From Phyto melanocephala (Eukaryota; Arthropoda; Insecta; Diptera; Rhinophoridae), in NCBI GenBank assembly GCA_941918925.1, contig OW799235.1, forward strand, positions 34,275,201-34,339,200: DNA of 64,000 nt, in the 5' to 3' direction. A model generated the notes under the pieces. It did no database searches. It was not told the origin of the DNA and was given only the letters and a program-made list of their open reading frames with translations. Positions 25,401 through 38,100 of the stretch are shown one piece after another (position 1 is the stretch's first letter; the number at the start of each line of letters is the position of its first letter). The position numbers and the translations under genes were made by a program.

Positions 25401-28400
25401 AATTTTCTAAGTCGAAAAAAACTTTCAAATAAATTTGAATCGTTTGTTGAACAATTTTCTCTAATTGCAACTTAATTAAATATTTTTGTTATTTTGAGTT
25501 TTTGTAAGTTGTGATGTCAATAAGAAAATTCACTTTGACAAATGTCAATACAAACGTCAGTTCAGATGACAGAGTTGCCAACTTTTGTTTATGTTTATTT
25601 TTAATTCGCATTATTAACCTTTGCAACCTACTACTCCTTTCTGTGCTCCTGTTCCCAAAATGTATGTAAATCGTAATTTTCTAAGTCGAAAAAAACTTTC
25701 AAATAAATTTGAATCGTTTGAACAATCAAATAAAGTTGGAAGAAGTATTTATTATCTATCATCAGCTTTTACAATTTTTCCCTAATTGCAACTTAATTAA
25801 ATATTTTTCTTTTTTTGACTTCTTGTAAGTTGTGATGTCAATAAAAAAATTCACTTTAACAAATGTCAATACAAACGTCAGTTTAGATGACAGTGTTGCC
25901 AACTTTTGTTTATGTTTATTTTTAATTCGCATTATCAACCTTTGCAACCTACTACTCCTTTCTGTGCTCCTGTTCCAAAAATGTATGTAAATCGTAATTT
26001 TCTAAGTCGAAAAAAACTTTTAAATAAATTTGAATCGTTTGTTTGAACAATTTTCTCTAATTGCAACTTTTTTCTTTTTTTTCTTTTTTTGACTTCTTGT
26101 AAGTTGTGATGTCAATAAAAAAATTCATTTTGACAAATGTCAATTCAAATGTCAATACAAACGTCAGTTCAGATGACAGTGTTGCCAACTTTTGTTATGT
26201 TAATTTTTAATTCGCATTACCAACCTTTGCAACGTACTACTCCTTTCTGTGCTCCTGTTCCAAAAATGTATGTAAATCGTAATTTTCTAAGTCGAAAAAA
26301 ACTTTCATATCAATTTGAATCGTTTGAACAATCAAATAAAGTTGGAAGAAGTATCTGTTATCATCAGCTTTTACGATTTTTCCCTAATTGCAACTCAATT
26401 AAATATTTTTCTTTTTTTGACTTTTTGTAAGTTGTGATGTCAATAAAAAAAATCCCTTTAACAAACGTCAATTCAAATGTCAATACAAACGTCAGTTCAG
26501 ATGACAGTGTTGCCAACTTTTGTTTATGTTAATTTTTAATTCGCATTACCAACCTTTGCAACCTACTAATCCTTTCTGTGCTCCTGTTCCAAAAATGTAT
26601 GTAAATCGTAATTTTCTAAGTCGAAAAAAACTTTCAAATAAATTTGAATCGTTTGTTTGAACAATTTTCTCTAATTGCAACTTAATTAAATATTTTTCTT
26701 TTTTTGACTTCTTGTAAGTTGTGATGTCAATAAAAAAATTCATTTTGACAAATGTCAATTTAAATGTCAATACAAACGTCAGTTCAGATGACAGAGTTGC
26801 CAACTTTTGTTTATGTTTATTTTTAATTCGCATTATCAACCTTTGCAACCTACTACTCCTTTCTGTGCTCCTGTTCCAAAAATGTATGTAAATCGTAATT
26901 TTCTAAGTCGAAAAAAACTTTCAAATAAATTTGAATCGTTTGTTTGAACAACTTTCTCTAATTGCAACTTAATTAAATATTTTTCTTTTTTTAACTTCTT
27001 GTAAGTTGTGATGTCAATAAAAAAATTCATTTTGACAAACGTCAATTTAAATGTCAATACAAACGTCAGTTCAGATGACAGTGTAGCCAACTTTTGTTTA
27101 TGTTAATTTTTAATTCGCATTACCAACCTTTGCAACGTACTACTCCTTCCTGTGCTCCTGTTCCAAAAATGAATGTAAATCGTATTTTTCTAAGTCGAAA
27201 AAAAACTTTCAAATAAATTTGAATCGTTTGAACAATCAAATAAAGTTGGAAGAAGTATTTATTATCTATCATCACCTTTTACAATTTTTCCCTAATTGCA
27301 ACTTAATTAAATATTTTTCTTTTTTTGACTTCTTGTAAGTTGTGATGTCAATAAAAAAATTCATTTTGACAAACGTCAATTTAAATGTCAATACAAACGT
27401 CAGTTCAGATGACAGTGTAGCCAACTTTTGTTTATGTTAATTTTTAATTCGTATTACCAACCTTTGCAACGTACTACTCCTTTCTGTGCTCCTGTTCCAA
27501 AAATGTATGTAAATCGTAATTTTCTAAGTCGAAAAAAACTTTCAAATAAATTTGAATCGTTTGTTTGAACAACTTTCTCTAATTGCAACTTAATTAAATA
27601 TTTTTCTTTTTTTGACTTCTTGTAAGTTGTGATGTCAATAAGAAAATTCAATTTGACAAATGTCAATTATAATGTCAATACAAACGTCAGTTCAGATGAC
27701 AGAGTTGCCAACTTTTGTTTATGTTTATTTTTAATTCGCATTATCAACCTTTGCAACCTTCTACTCCTTTCTGTGCTCCTGTTCCAAAAATGTATGTAAA
27801 TCGTAATTTTCTAAGTCGAAAAAAACTTTCAAATAAATTTGAATCGTTTGTTTGAACAATTTTCTCTAATTGCAACTTAATTAAATATTTTTCTTTTTTT
27901 TGACTTCTTGTAAGTTGTGATGTCAATAAAAAAATTCAATTTGACAAATGTCAATTATAATGTCAATACAAACGTCAGTTCAGATGACAGAGTTGCCAAC
28001 TTTTGTTTATCTTAATTTTTAATTCGCATTATTAACTTTTGCAACCTACTACTCCTTTCTGTGCTCCTGTTCCAAAAATGTATGTATGTAAATCGTAATT
28101 TTCTAAGTCGAAAAAAACTTTCAAATAAATTTGAATCGTCTGTTTGAACAATTTTCTCTAATTGCAACTTAATTAAATATTTTTATTTTTTTGACTTCTT
28201 GTAAGTTGTGATGTCAATAAAAAAATTCATTTTGACAAATGTCAATTTAAATGTCAATACAAACGTCAGTTCAGATGACAGAGTTGCCAACTTTTGTTTA
28301 TGTTTATTTTTAATTCGCATTATCAACCTTTGCAACCTACTACTCCTTTCTGTGCTCCTGTTCCAAAAATGTATGTAAATCGTAATTTTCTAAGTCGAAA

Positions 28401-28970
28401 AAAACTTTCAAATAAATTTGAATCGTTTGTTTGAACAACTTTCTCTAATTGCAACTTAATTAAATATTTTTCTTTTTTTTGACTTCTTGTAAGTTGTGAT
28501 GTCAATAAAAAAATTCATTTTGACAAATGTCAATTCAAATGTCAATACAAACGTCAGTTCAGATGACAGAGTTGCCAACTTTTGTTTATGTTTATTTTTA
28601 ATTCGCATTATCAACCTTTGCAACCTACTACTCCTTTCTGTGCTCCTGTTCCAAAAATTTATGTAAATCGTAATTTTCTAAGTCGAAAAAAACTTTCAAA
28701 TAAATTTGAATCGTTTGTTGAACAATTTTCTCTAATTGCAACTTAATTAAATATTTTTGTTATTTTGAGTTTTTGTAAGTTGTGATGTCAATAAGAAAAT
28801 TCACTTTGACAAATGTCAATACAAACGTCAGTTCAGATGACAGAGTTGCCAACTTTTGTTTATGTTTATTTTTAATTCGCATTATTAACCTTTGCAACCT
28901 ACTACTCCTTTCTGTGCTCCTGTTCCCAAAATGTATGTAAATCTTAATTTTCTAAGTCGAAAAAAACTTT
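22430..28970 (+). repeat. Tandem higher-order duplication, period 3,271 bp (two nearly identical copies)
   Basis: Every landmark checked from about 22,491 to 25,700 recurs exactly 3,271 bp downstream: the class B units at 22,866 and 26,137, the units at 23,275 and 26,546, 24,183 and 27,454, 25,052 and 28,323, and the GTTCCCAAAATG variant at 25,651 and 28,922. The offset never changes, so no net indel was seen. The copies are almost identical, suggesting a recent duplication. Confidence 0.85.
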
Positions 28971-29169
28971 CAAATAAATTTGAATCGTTTGTTTGAACAA
29001 TTTTCTCTAATTGCAACTTAATTAAATATTTTTCTTTTTTTGACTTCTTGTAAGTTGTGATGTCAATAAGAAAATTCAATTTGACAAATGTCAATTCAAA
29101 TGTCAATACAAACGTCAGTTCAGATGACAGAGTTGCCAACTTTTGTTTATGTTTATTTTTAATTCGCAT

Positions 29170-32100
29170 TATCAACCTTTGCAACCTACTACTCCTTTCT
29201 GTGCTCCTGTTCCAAAAATGTATGTAAATCGTAATTTTCTAAGTCGAAAAAAACTTTCAAATAAATTTGAATCGTTTGTTTGAACAACTTTCTCTAATTG
29301 CAACTTAATTAAATATTTTTCTTTTTTTTGACTTCTTGTAAGTTGTGATGTCAATAAAAAAATTCATTTTGACAAATGTCAATTCAAATGTCAATACAAA
29401 CGTCAGTTCAGATGACAGAGTTGCCAACTTTTGTTTATGTTTATTTTTAATTCGCATTATCAACCTTTGCAACCTACTACTCCTTTCTGTGCTCCTGTTC
29501 CAAAAATTTATGTAAATCGTAATTTTCTAAGTCGAAAAAAACTTTCAAATAAATTTGAATCGTTTGTTTGAACAACTTTCTCTAATTGCAACTTAATTAA
29601 ATATTTTTCTTATTTTGAGTTTTTGTAAGTTGTGATGTCAATAAGAAAATTCACTTTGACAAATGTCAATACAAACGTCAGTTCAGATGACAGAGTTGCC
29701 AACTTTTGTTTATGTTTATTTTTAATTCGCATTATTAACCTTTGCAACCTACTACTCCTTTCTGTGCTCCTGTTCCCAAAATGTATGTAAATCGTAATTT
29801 TCTAAGTCGAAAAAAACTTTCAAATAAATTTGAATCGTTTGTTTGAACAATTTTCTCTAATTGCAACTTAATTAAATATTTTTCTTTTTTTGACTTCTTG
29901 TAAGTTGTGATGTCAATAAGAAAATTCAATTTGACAAATGTCAATTCAAATGTCAATACAAACGTCAGTTCAGATGACAGAGTTGCCAACTTTTGTTTAT
30001 GTTTGTTTTTAATTCGCATATCAACCTTTGCAACCTACTACTCCTTTCTGTGCTCCTGTTCCAAAAATGTATGTAAATCGTAATTTTCTAAGTCGAAAAA
30101 AACTTTCAAATAAATTTGAATCGTTTGTTTGAACAATTTTCTCTAATTGCAACTTAATTAAATATTTTTATTTTTTTGACTTCTTGTAAGTTGTGATGTC
30201 AATAAAAAAATTCATTTTGACAAATGTCAATTTAAATGTCAATACAAACGTCAGTTCAGATGACAGAGTTGCCAACTTTTGTTTATGTTTATTTTTAATT
30301 CGCATTATCAACCTTTGCAACCTACTACTCCTTTCTGTGCTCCTGTTCCAAAAATGTATGTAAATCGTAATTTTCTAAGTCGAAAAAAACTTTCAAATAA
30401 ATTTGAATCGTTTGTTTGAACAATTTTCTCTAATTGCAACTTAATAAATATTTTTCTTATTTTGAGTTTTTGTAAGTTGTGATGTCAATAAGAAAATTCA
30501 CTTTGACAAATGTCAATACAAACGTCAGTTCAGATGACAGAGTTGCCAACTTTTGTTTATGTTTATTTTTAATTTGCATTATTAACCTTTGCAACCTACT
30601 ACTCCTTTCTGTGCTCCTGTTCCAAAAATGTATGTAAATCGTAATTTTCTAAGTCGAAAAAAACTTTCAAATAAATTTGAATCGTTTGTTTGAACAACTT
30701 TCTCTAATTGCAACTTAATTAAATATTTTTCTTTTTTTTGACTTCTTGTAAGTTGTGATGTCAACAAAAAAATTCATTTTGACAAATGTCAATTCAAATG
30801 TCAATACAAACGTCAGTTCAGATGACAGAATTGCCAACTTTTGTTTATGTTTATTTTTAATTCGCATTATTAACCTTTGCAACCTACTACTCCTTTCTGT
30901 GCTCCTGTTCCAAAAATGTATGTAAATCGTAATTTTCTAAGTCGAAAAAAACTTTCAAATAAATTTGAATCGTTTGTTTGAACAACTTTCTCTAATTGCA
31001 ACTTAATTAAATATTTTTCTTATTTTGAGTTTTTGTAAGTTGTGATGTCAATAAGAAAATTAAATTTGACAAATGTCAATTCAAATGTCAATACAAACGT
31101 CAGTTCAGATGACAGAGTTGCCAACTTTTGTTTATGTTTATTTTTAATTCGCATATCAACCTTTGCAACCTACTACTCCTTTCTGTGCTCCTGTTCCAAA
31201 AATGTATGTAAATCGTAATTTTCTAAGTCGAAAAAAACTATCAAATAAATTTGAATCGTTTGTTTGAACAATTTTCTCTAATTGCAACTTAATTAAATAT
31301 TTTTCTTTTTTTGACTTCTTGTAAGTTGTGATGTCAATAAGAAAATTCACTTTGACAAATGTCAATACAAACGTCAGTTCAGATGACAGAGTTGCCAACT
31401 TTTGTTTATGTTTATTTTTAATTCGCATTATTAACCTTTGCAACCTACTACTCCTTTCTGTGCTCCTGTTCCAAAAATGTATGTAAATCGTAATTTTCTA
31501 AGTCGAAAAAAACTTTCAAATAAATTTGAATCGTTTGTTTGAACAACTTTCTCTAATTGCAACTTAATTAAATATTTTTCTTATTTTGAGTTTTTGTAAG
31601 TTGTGATGTCAATAAGAAAATTAAATTTGACAAATGTCAATTCAAATGTCAATACAAACGTCAGTTCAGATGACAGAGTTGCCAACTTTTGTTTATGTTT
31701 ATTTTTAATTCGCATATCAACCTTTGCAACCTACTACTCCTTTCTGTGCTCCTGTTCCAAAAATGTATGTAAATCGTAATTTTCTAAGTCGAAAAAAACT
31801 ATCAAATAAATTTGAATCGTTTGTTTGAACAATTTTCTCTAATTGCAACTTAATTAAATATTTTTCTTTTTTTGACTTCTTGTAAGTTGTGATGTCAATA
31901 AAAAAATTCATTTTGACAAATGTCAATTCAAATGTCAATACAAACGTCAGTTCAGATGACAGAGTTGCCAACTTTTGTTTATGTTAATTTTTAATTCGCA
32001 TTACCAACCTTTGCATCCTACTACTGCTTTCTGTGCTCCTGTTCCAAAAATGAATGTTAATCGTAATTTTCTAAGTCGAAAAAAGCTTTCAAATAAATTT

Positions 32101-35100
32101 GAATCGTTTGTTTGAACAATTTTCTCTAATTGCAACTTAATTAAATATTTTTCATTTTTTGACTTCTTGTAAGTTGTGATGTCAATAAAAAAATTCAGTT
32201 TGACAAATGTCAATTCAAATGTCAATACAAACGTCAGTTCAGATGACAGAGTTGCCAACTTTTGTTTATGTTTATTTTTAATTCGCATTATCAACCTTTG
32301 CAACCTTCTACTCCTTTCTGTGCTCCTGTTCCAAAAATGTATGTAAATCGTAATTTTCTAAGTCGAAAAAAACTTTCAAATAAATTTGAATCGTTTGTTT
32401 GAACAATTTTCTCTAATTGCAACTTAATTAAATATTTTTCTTTTTTTAACTTCTTGTAAGTTGTGATGTCAATAAAAAAATTCATTTTGACAAACGTCAA
32501 TTTAAATGTCAATACAAACGTCAGTTCAGATGACAGTGTAGCCAACTTTTGTTTATGTTAATTTTTAATTCGTATTACCAACCTTTGCAACGTACTACTC
32601 CTTCCTGTGCTCCTGTTCCAAAAATGAATGTAAATCGTATTTTTCTAAGTCGAAAAAAAACTTTCAAATAAATTTGAATCGTTTGAACAATCAAATAAAG
32701 TTGGAAGAAGTATTTATTATCTATCATCAGCTTTTACAATTTTTCCCTAATTGCAACTTAATTAAATATTTTTCTTTTTTTGACTTTTTGTAAGTTGTGA
32801 TGTCAATAAAAAAAATCCCTTTGACAAACGTCAATTCAAATGTCAATACAAACGTCAGTTCAGATGACAGTGTGCCAACTTTTGTTTATGTTAATTTTTA
32901 ATTCGCATTACCAACCTTTGCAACCTACTAATCCTTTCTGTGCTCCTGTTCCAAAAATGTATGTAAATCGTAATTTTCTAAGTCGAAAAAAACTTTCATA
33001 TAAATTTGAATCGTTTGAACAATCAAATAAAGTTGGAAGAAGTATCTGTTATCATCAGCTTTTACAATTTTTTAAAAATTATAATTGTTTAATAAAATTA
33101 GTTTGACAAATGTCAATACAAACGTCAGTTCAGATGACAGAGTTGCCAACTTTTGTTTATGTTTATTTTTAATTCGCATTATTAACCTTTGCAACCTAAT
33201 ACTCCTTTCTGTGCTCCTGTTCCAAAAATGTATGTAAATCGTAATTTTCTAAGTCGAAAAAAACTTTCAAATAAATTTGAATCGTTTGTTTGAACAATTT
33301 TCTCTAATTGCAACTTAATTAAATATTTTTCTTTTTTTGACTTCTTGTAAGTTGTGATGTCAATAAAAAAATTCATTTTGACAAATGTCAATTCAAATGT
33401 CAATACAAACGTCAGTTCAGATGACAGTGTTGCCAACTTTTGTTATGTTAATTTTTAATTCGCATTACCAACCTTTGCAACGTACTACTCCTTTCTGTGC
33501 TCCTGTTCCAAAAATGAATGTAAATCGTATTTTTCTAAATCGAAAAAAAATTTTTGTTTTATAAAATTAGTTTGACAAATGTCAATACAAACGTCAGTTC
33601 AGATGACAGAGTTGCCAACTTTTGTTTATCTTAATTTTTAATTCGCATTATTAACCTTTGCAACCTACTACTCCTTTCTGTGCTCCTGTTCCAAAAATGT
33701 ATGTAAATCGTAATTTTCTAAGTCGAAAAAAACTTTAAAATAAATTTGAATCGTTTGTTTGAACAATTTTCTCTAATTGCAACTTAATTAAATATTTTTC
33801 TTTTTTTGACTTCTTGTAAGTTGTGATGTCAAAAAAAAAATTCATTTTGACAAATGTCAATTCAAATGTCAATACAAACGTCAGTTCAGATGACAGAGTT
33901 GCCAACTTTTGTTTATGTTTATTTTTAATTCGCATTATCAACCTTTGCAACCTACTACTCCTTTCTGTGCTCCTGTTCCAAAAATGTATGTAAATCGTAA
34001 TTTTCTAAGTCGAAAAAAACTTTCAAATAAATTGGAATCGTTTGTTTGAACAATTTTCTCTAATTGCAACTTAATTAAATATTTTTCTTATTTTGAGTTT
34101 TTGTAAGTTGTGATGTCAATAAGAAAATTCAATTTGACAAATGTCAATTCAAATGTCAATACAAACGGCAGTTCAGATGACAGAGTTGCCAACTTTTGTT
34201 TATGTTAATTTTTAATTCGCATTACCAACTTTTGCATCCTACTACTGCTTTCTGTGCTCCTGTTCCAAAAATGTATGTTAATCGTAATTTTCTAAGTCGA
34301 AAAAAACTTTGGAATTTTCTGTCGAAAAAATTTTTCAAATAAATTAGTTTGACAAATGTCAATACAAACGTCAGTTCAGATGTCAGAGTTGCCAACTTTT
34401 GTTTATGTTAGTTTTAAACTCGCATTACCAACCTTTGCAACCTACTACTCCTTTCTGTGCTCCTGTTCCAAAAATGTATGTAAATCGTAATTTTCTAAGT
34501 CGAAAAAAACTTTCAAATAAATTTGAATCGTTTGTTTGAACAATTTTCTCTAATTGCAACTTAATTAAATATTTTTCTTTTTTTGACTTCTTGTAAGTTG
34601 TGATGTCAATAAAAAAATTCACTTTGACAAATGTCAATACAAACGTCAGTTCAGATGACAGAGTTGCCAACTTTTGTTTATGTTTAGTTTTAATTCGCAT
34701 TATCAACCTTTGCAACCTACTACTCCTTTCTGTGCTCCTGTTCCAAAAATGTATGTAAATCGTAATTTTCTAAGTCGAAAAAAACTTTCAAATAAATTTG
34801 CATCGTTTGTTTGAACAATTTTCTCTAATTGCAACTTAATTAAATATTTTTCTTTTTTTGACTTCTTGTAAAGTGTGATGTCAATAAAAAAAATCATTTT
34901 GACAAATGTCAATTCAAATGTCAATACAAACGTCAGTTCAGATGACAGTGTTGCCAACTTTTGTTTATGTTAATTTTTAACTCGCATTACCAATCTTTGC
35001 AACGTACTACTCCTTTCTGTGCTCCTGTTCCAAAAATGAATGTAAATCGTATTTATCTAAGTCGAAAAAAATTTACAAAATTGTAATTGTTTTAAAATTA

Positions 35101-38100
35101 GTTTGACAAATGTCAATACAAACGTCAGTTCAGATGACAGAACTGCCAACTTTTGTTTATGTTCATTTTTAATTCGCATTATCAACCTTTGCAACCTACT
35201 AATCCTTTCTGTGCTCCTGTTCCAAAAATGTATGTAAATCGTAATTTTCTAAGTCGAAAAAAACTTTCAAATAAATTTGAATCTTTTGTTTGAACAATTT
35301 TCTCTAATTGCAACTTAATTAAGTATTTTTCTTTTTTTGACTTCCTGTAAGTTGTGATGTCAATAAAAAAATTCATTTTGACAAATGTCAATTCAAATGT
35401 CAATACAAACGTCAGTTCAGATGACAGAATTGCCAACTTTTGTTTATGTTTATTTTTAATTCGCATTATCAACCTTTGCAACCTACTACTCCTTTCTGTG
35501 CTCCTGTTCCAAAAATGTATGTAAATCGTAATTTTCTAAGCCGAAAAAAACTTTCAAATAAATTTGATTCGTTTGTTTGAACAATTTTCTCTAATTGCAA
35601 CTTAATTAAATATTTTTCTTATTTTGAGTTTTTGTAAGTTGTGATGTCAATAAGAAAATTCAATTTGACAAATGTCAATTCAAATGTCAATATAAACGTC
35701 AGTTCAGATGACAGAATTGCCAACTTTTGTTTATGTTTATTTTTAATTCGCATTATCAACCTTTGCAACCTTCTACTCCTTTCTGTGCTCCTGTTCCAAA
35801 AATGTATGTAAATCGTAATTTTCTAAGTCGAAAAAAACTTTCAAATAAATTTGCATCGTTTGTTTGAACAATTTTCGCTAATTGCAACTTAATTAAATAT
35901 TTTTCTTTAATTTTCTAAGTCGAAAAAAACTTTCAAATAAATTTGATTGGTTTGTTTGAATAATTTTCTCTAATTGCAACTTAATTAAATATTTTTCTTA
36001 TTTTGAGTTTTTGTAAGTTGTGATGTCAATAAAAAAGTTCAATTTGACAAATGTCAAATCAAATGTCAATACAAACGTCAGTTCAGATGACAGAATTGCC
36101 AACTTTTGTTTATGTTTATTTTTAATTCGCATTATCAACCTTTGCAACCTACTACTCCTTTCTGTGCTCCTGTTCCAAAAATGTATGTAAATCGTATTTT
36201 TCTAAATCGAAAAAAATTTTCAAAAATTATAATTGTTTAATAAAATTAGTTTGACAAATGTCAATACAAACGTCAGTTCAGATGACAGAGTTGCCAACTT
36301 TTGTTTATCTTAATTTTTAATTCGCATTATTAACCTTTGCAACCTACTACTCCTTTCTGTGCTCCTGTTCCCAAAATGTATGTAAATCGTAATTTTCTAA
36401 GTCGAAAAAAACTTTCAAATAAATTTGAATCGTTTGTTTGAACAATTTTCTCTAATTGCAACTTAATTAAATATTTTTCTTTTTTTGACTTCTTGTAAGT
36501 TGTGATGTCAATAAGAAAATTCAATTTGACAAATGTCAATTATAATGTCAATACAAACGTCAGTTCAGATGACAGAGTTGCCAACTTTTGTTTATCTTAA
36601 TTTTTAATTCGCATTATTAACCTTTGCAACCTACTACTCCTTTCTGTGCTCCTGTTCCAAAAATGTATGTATGTAAATCGTAATTTTCTAAGTCGAAAAA
36701 AACTTTCAAATAAATTTGAATCGTCTGTTTGAACAATTTTCTCTAATTGCAACTTAATTAAATATTTTTATTTTTTTGACTTCTTGTAAGTTGTGATGTC
36801 AATAAAAAAATTCATTTTGCCAAATGTCAATTTAAATGTCAATACAAACGTCAGTTCAGATGACAGAGTTGCCAACTTTTGTTTATGTTTATTTTTAATT
36901 CGCATTATCAACCTTTGCAACCTACTACTCCTTTCTGTGCTCCTGTTCCAAAAATGTATGTAAATCGTAATTTTCTAAGTCGAAAAAAACTTTCAAATAA
37001 ATTTGAATCGTTTGTTTGAACAATTTTCTCTAATTGCAACTTAATTAAATATTTTTCTTATTTTGAGTTTTTGTAAGTTGTGATGTCAATAAGAAAATTC
37101 ACTTTGACAAATGTCAATACAAACGTCAGTTCAGATGACAGAGTTGCCAACTTTTGTTTATGTTTATTTTTAATTCGCATTATTAACCTTTGCAACCTAC
37201 AACTCCTTTCTGTGCTCCTGTTCCAAAAATGTATGTAAATCGTAATTTTCTAAGTCGAAAAAAACTTTCAAATAAATTTGAATCGTTTGTTTGAACAACT
37301 TTCTCTAATTGCAACTTAATTAAATATTTTTCTTTTTTTTGACTTCTTGTAAGTTGTGATGTCAATAAAAAAATTCATTTTGACAAATGTCAATTCAAAT
37401 GTCAATACAAACGTCAGTTCAGATGACAGAGTTGCCAACTTTTGTTCATGTTTATTTTTAATTCGCATTATCAACCTTTGCAACCTACTACTCCTTTCTG
37501 TGCTCCTGTTCCAAAAATTTATGTAAATCGTAATTTTCTAAGTCGAAAAAAACTTTCAAATAAATTTGAATCGTTTGTTGAACAATTTTCTCTAATTGCA
37601 ACTTAATTAAATATTTTTCTTATTTTGAGTTTTTGTAAGTTGTGATGTCAATAAGAAAATTCACTTTGACAAATGTCAATACAAACGTCAGTTCAGATGA
37701 CAGAGTTGCCAACTTTTGTTTATGTTTATTTTTAATTCGCATTATTAACCTTTGCAACCTACTACTCCTTTCTGTGCTCCTGTTCCCAAAATGTATGTAA
37801 ATCGTAATTTTCTAAGTCGAAAAAAACTTTCAAATAAATTTGAATCGTTTGTTTGAACAATTTTCTCTAATTGCAACTTAATTAAATATTTTTCTTTTTT
37901 TGACTTCTTGTAAGTTGTGATGTCAATAAGAAAATTCAATTTGACAAATGTCAATTCAAATGTCAATACAAACGTCAGTTCAGATGACAGAGTTGCCAAC
38001 TTTTGTTTATGTTTGTTTTTAATTCGCATATCAACCTTTGCAACCTACTACTCCTTTCTGTGCTCCTGTTCCAAAAATGTATGTAAATCGTAATTTTCTA

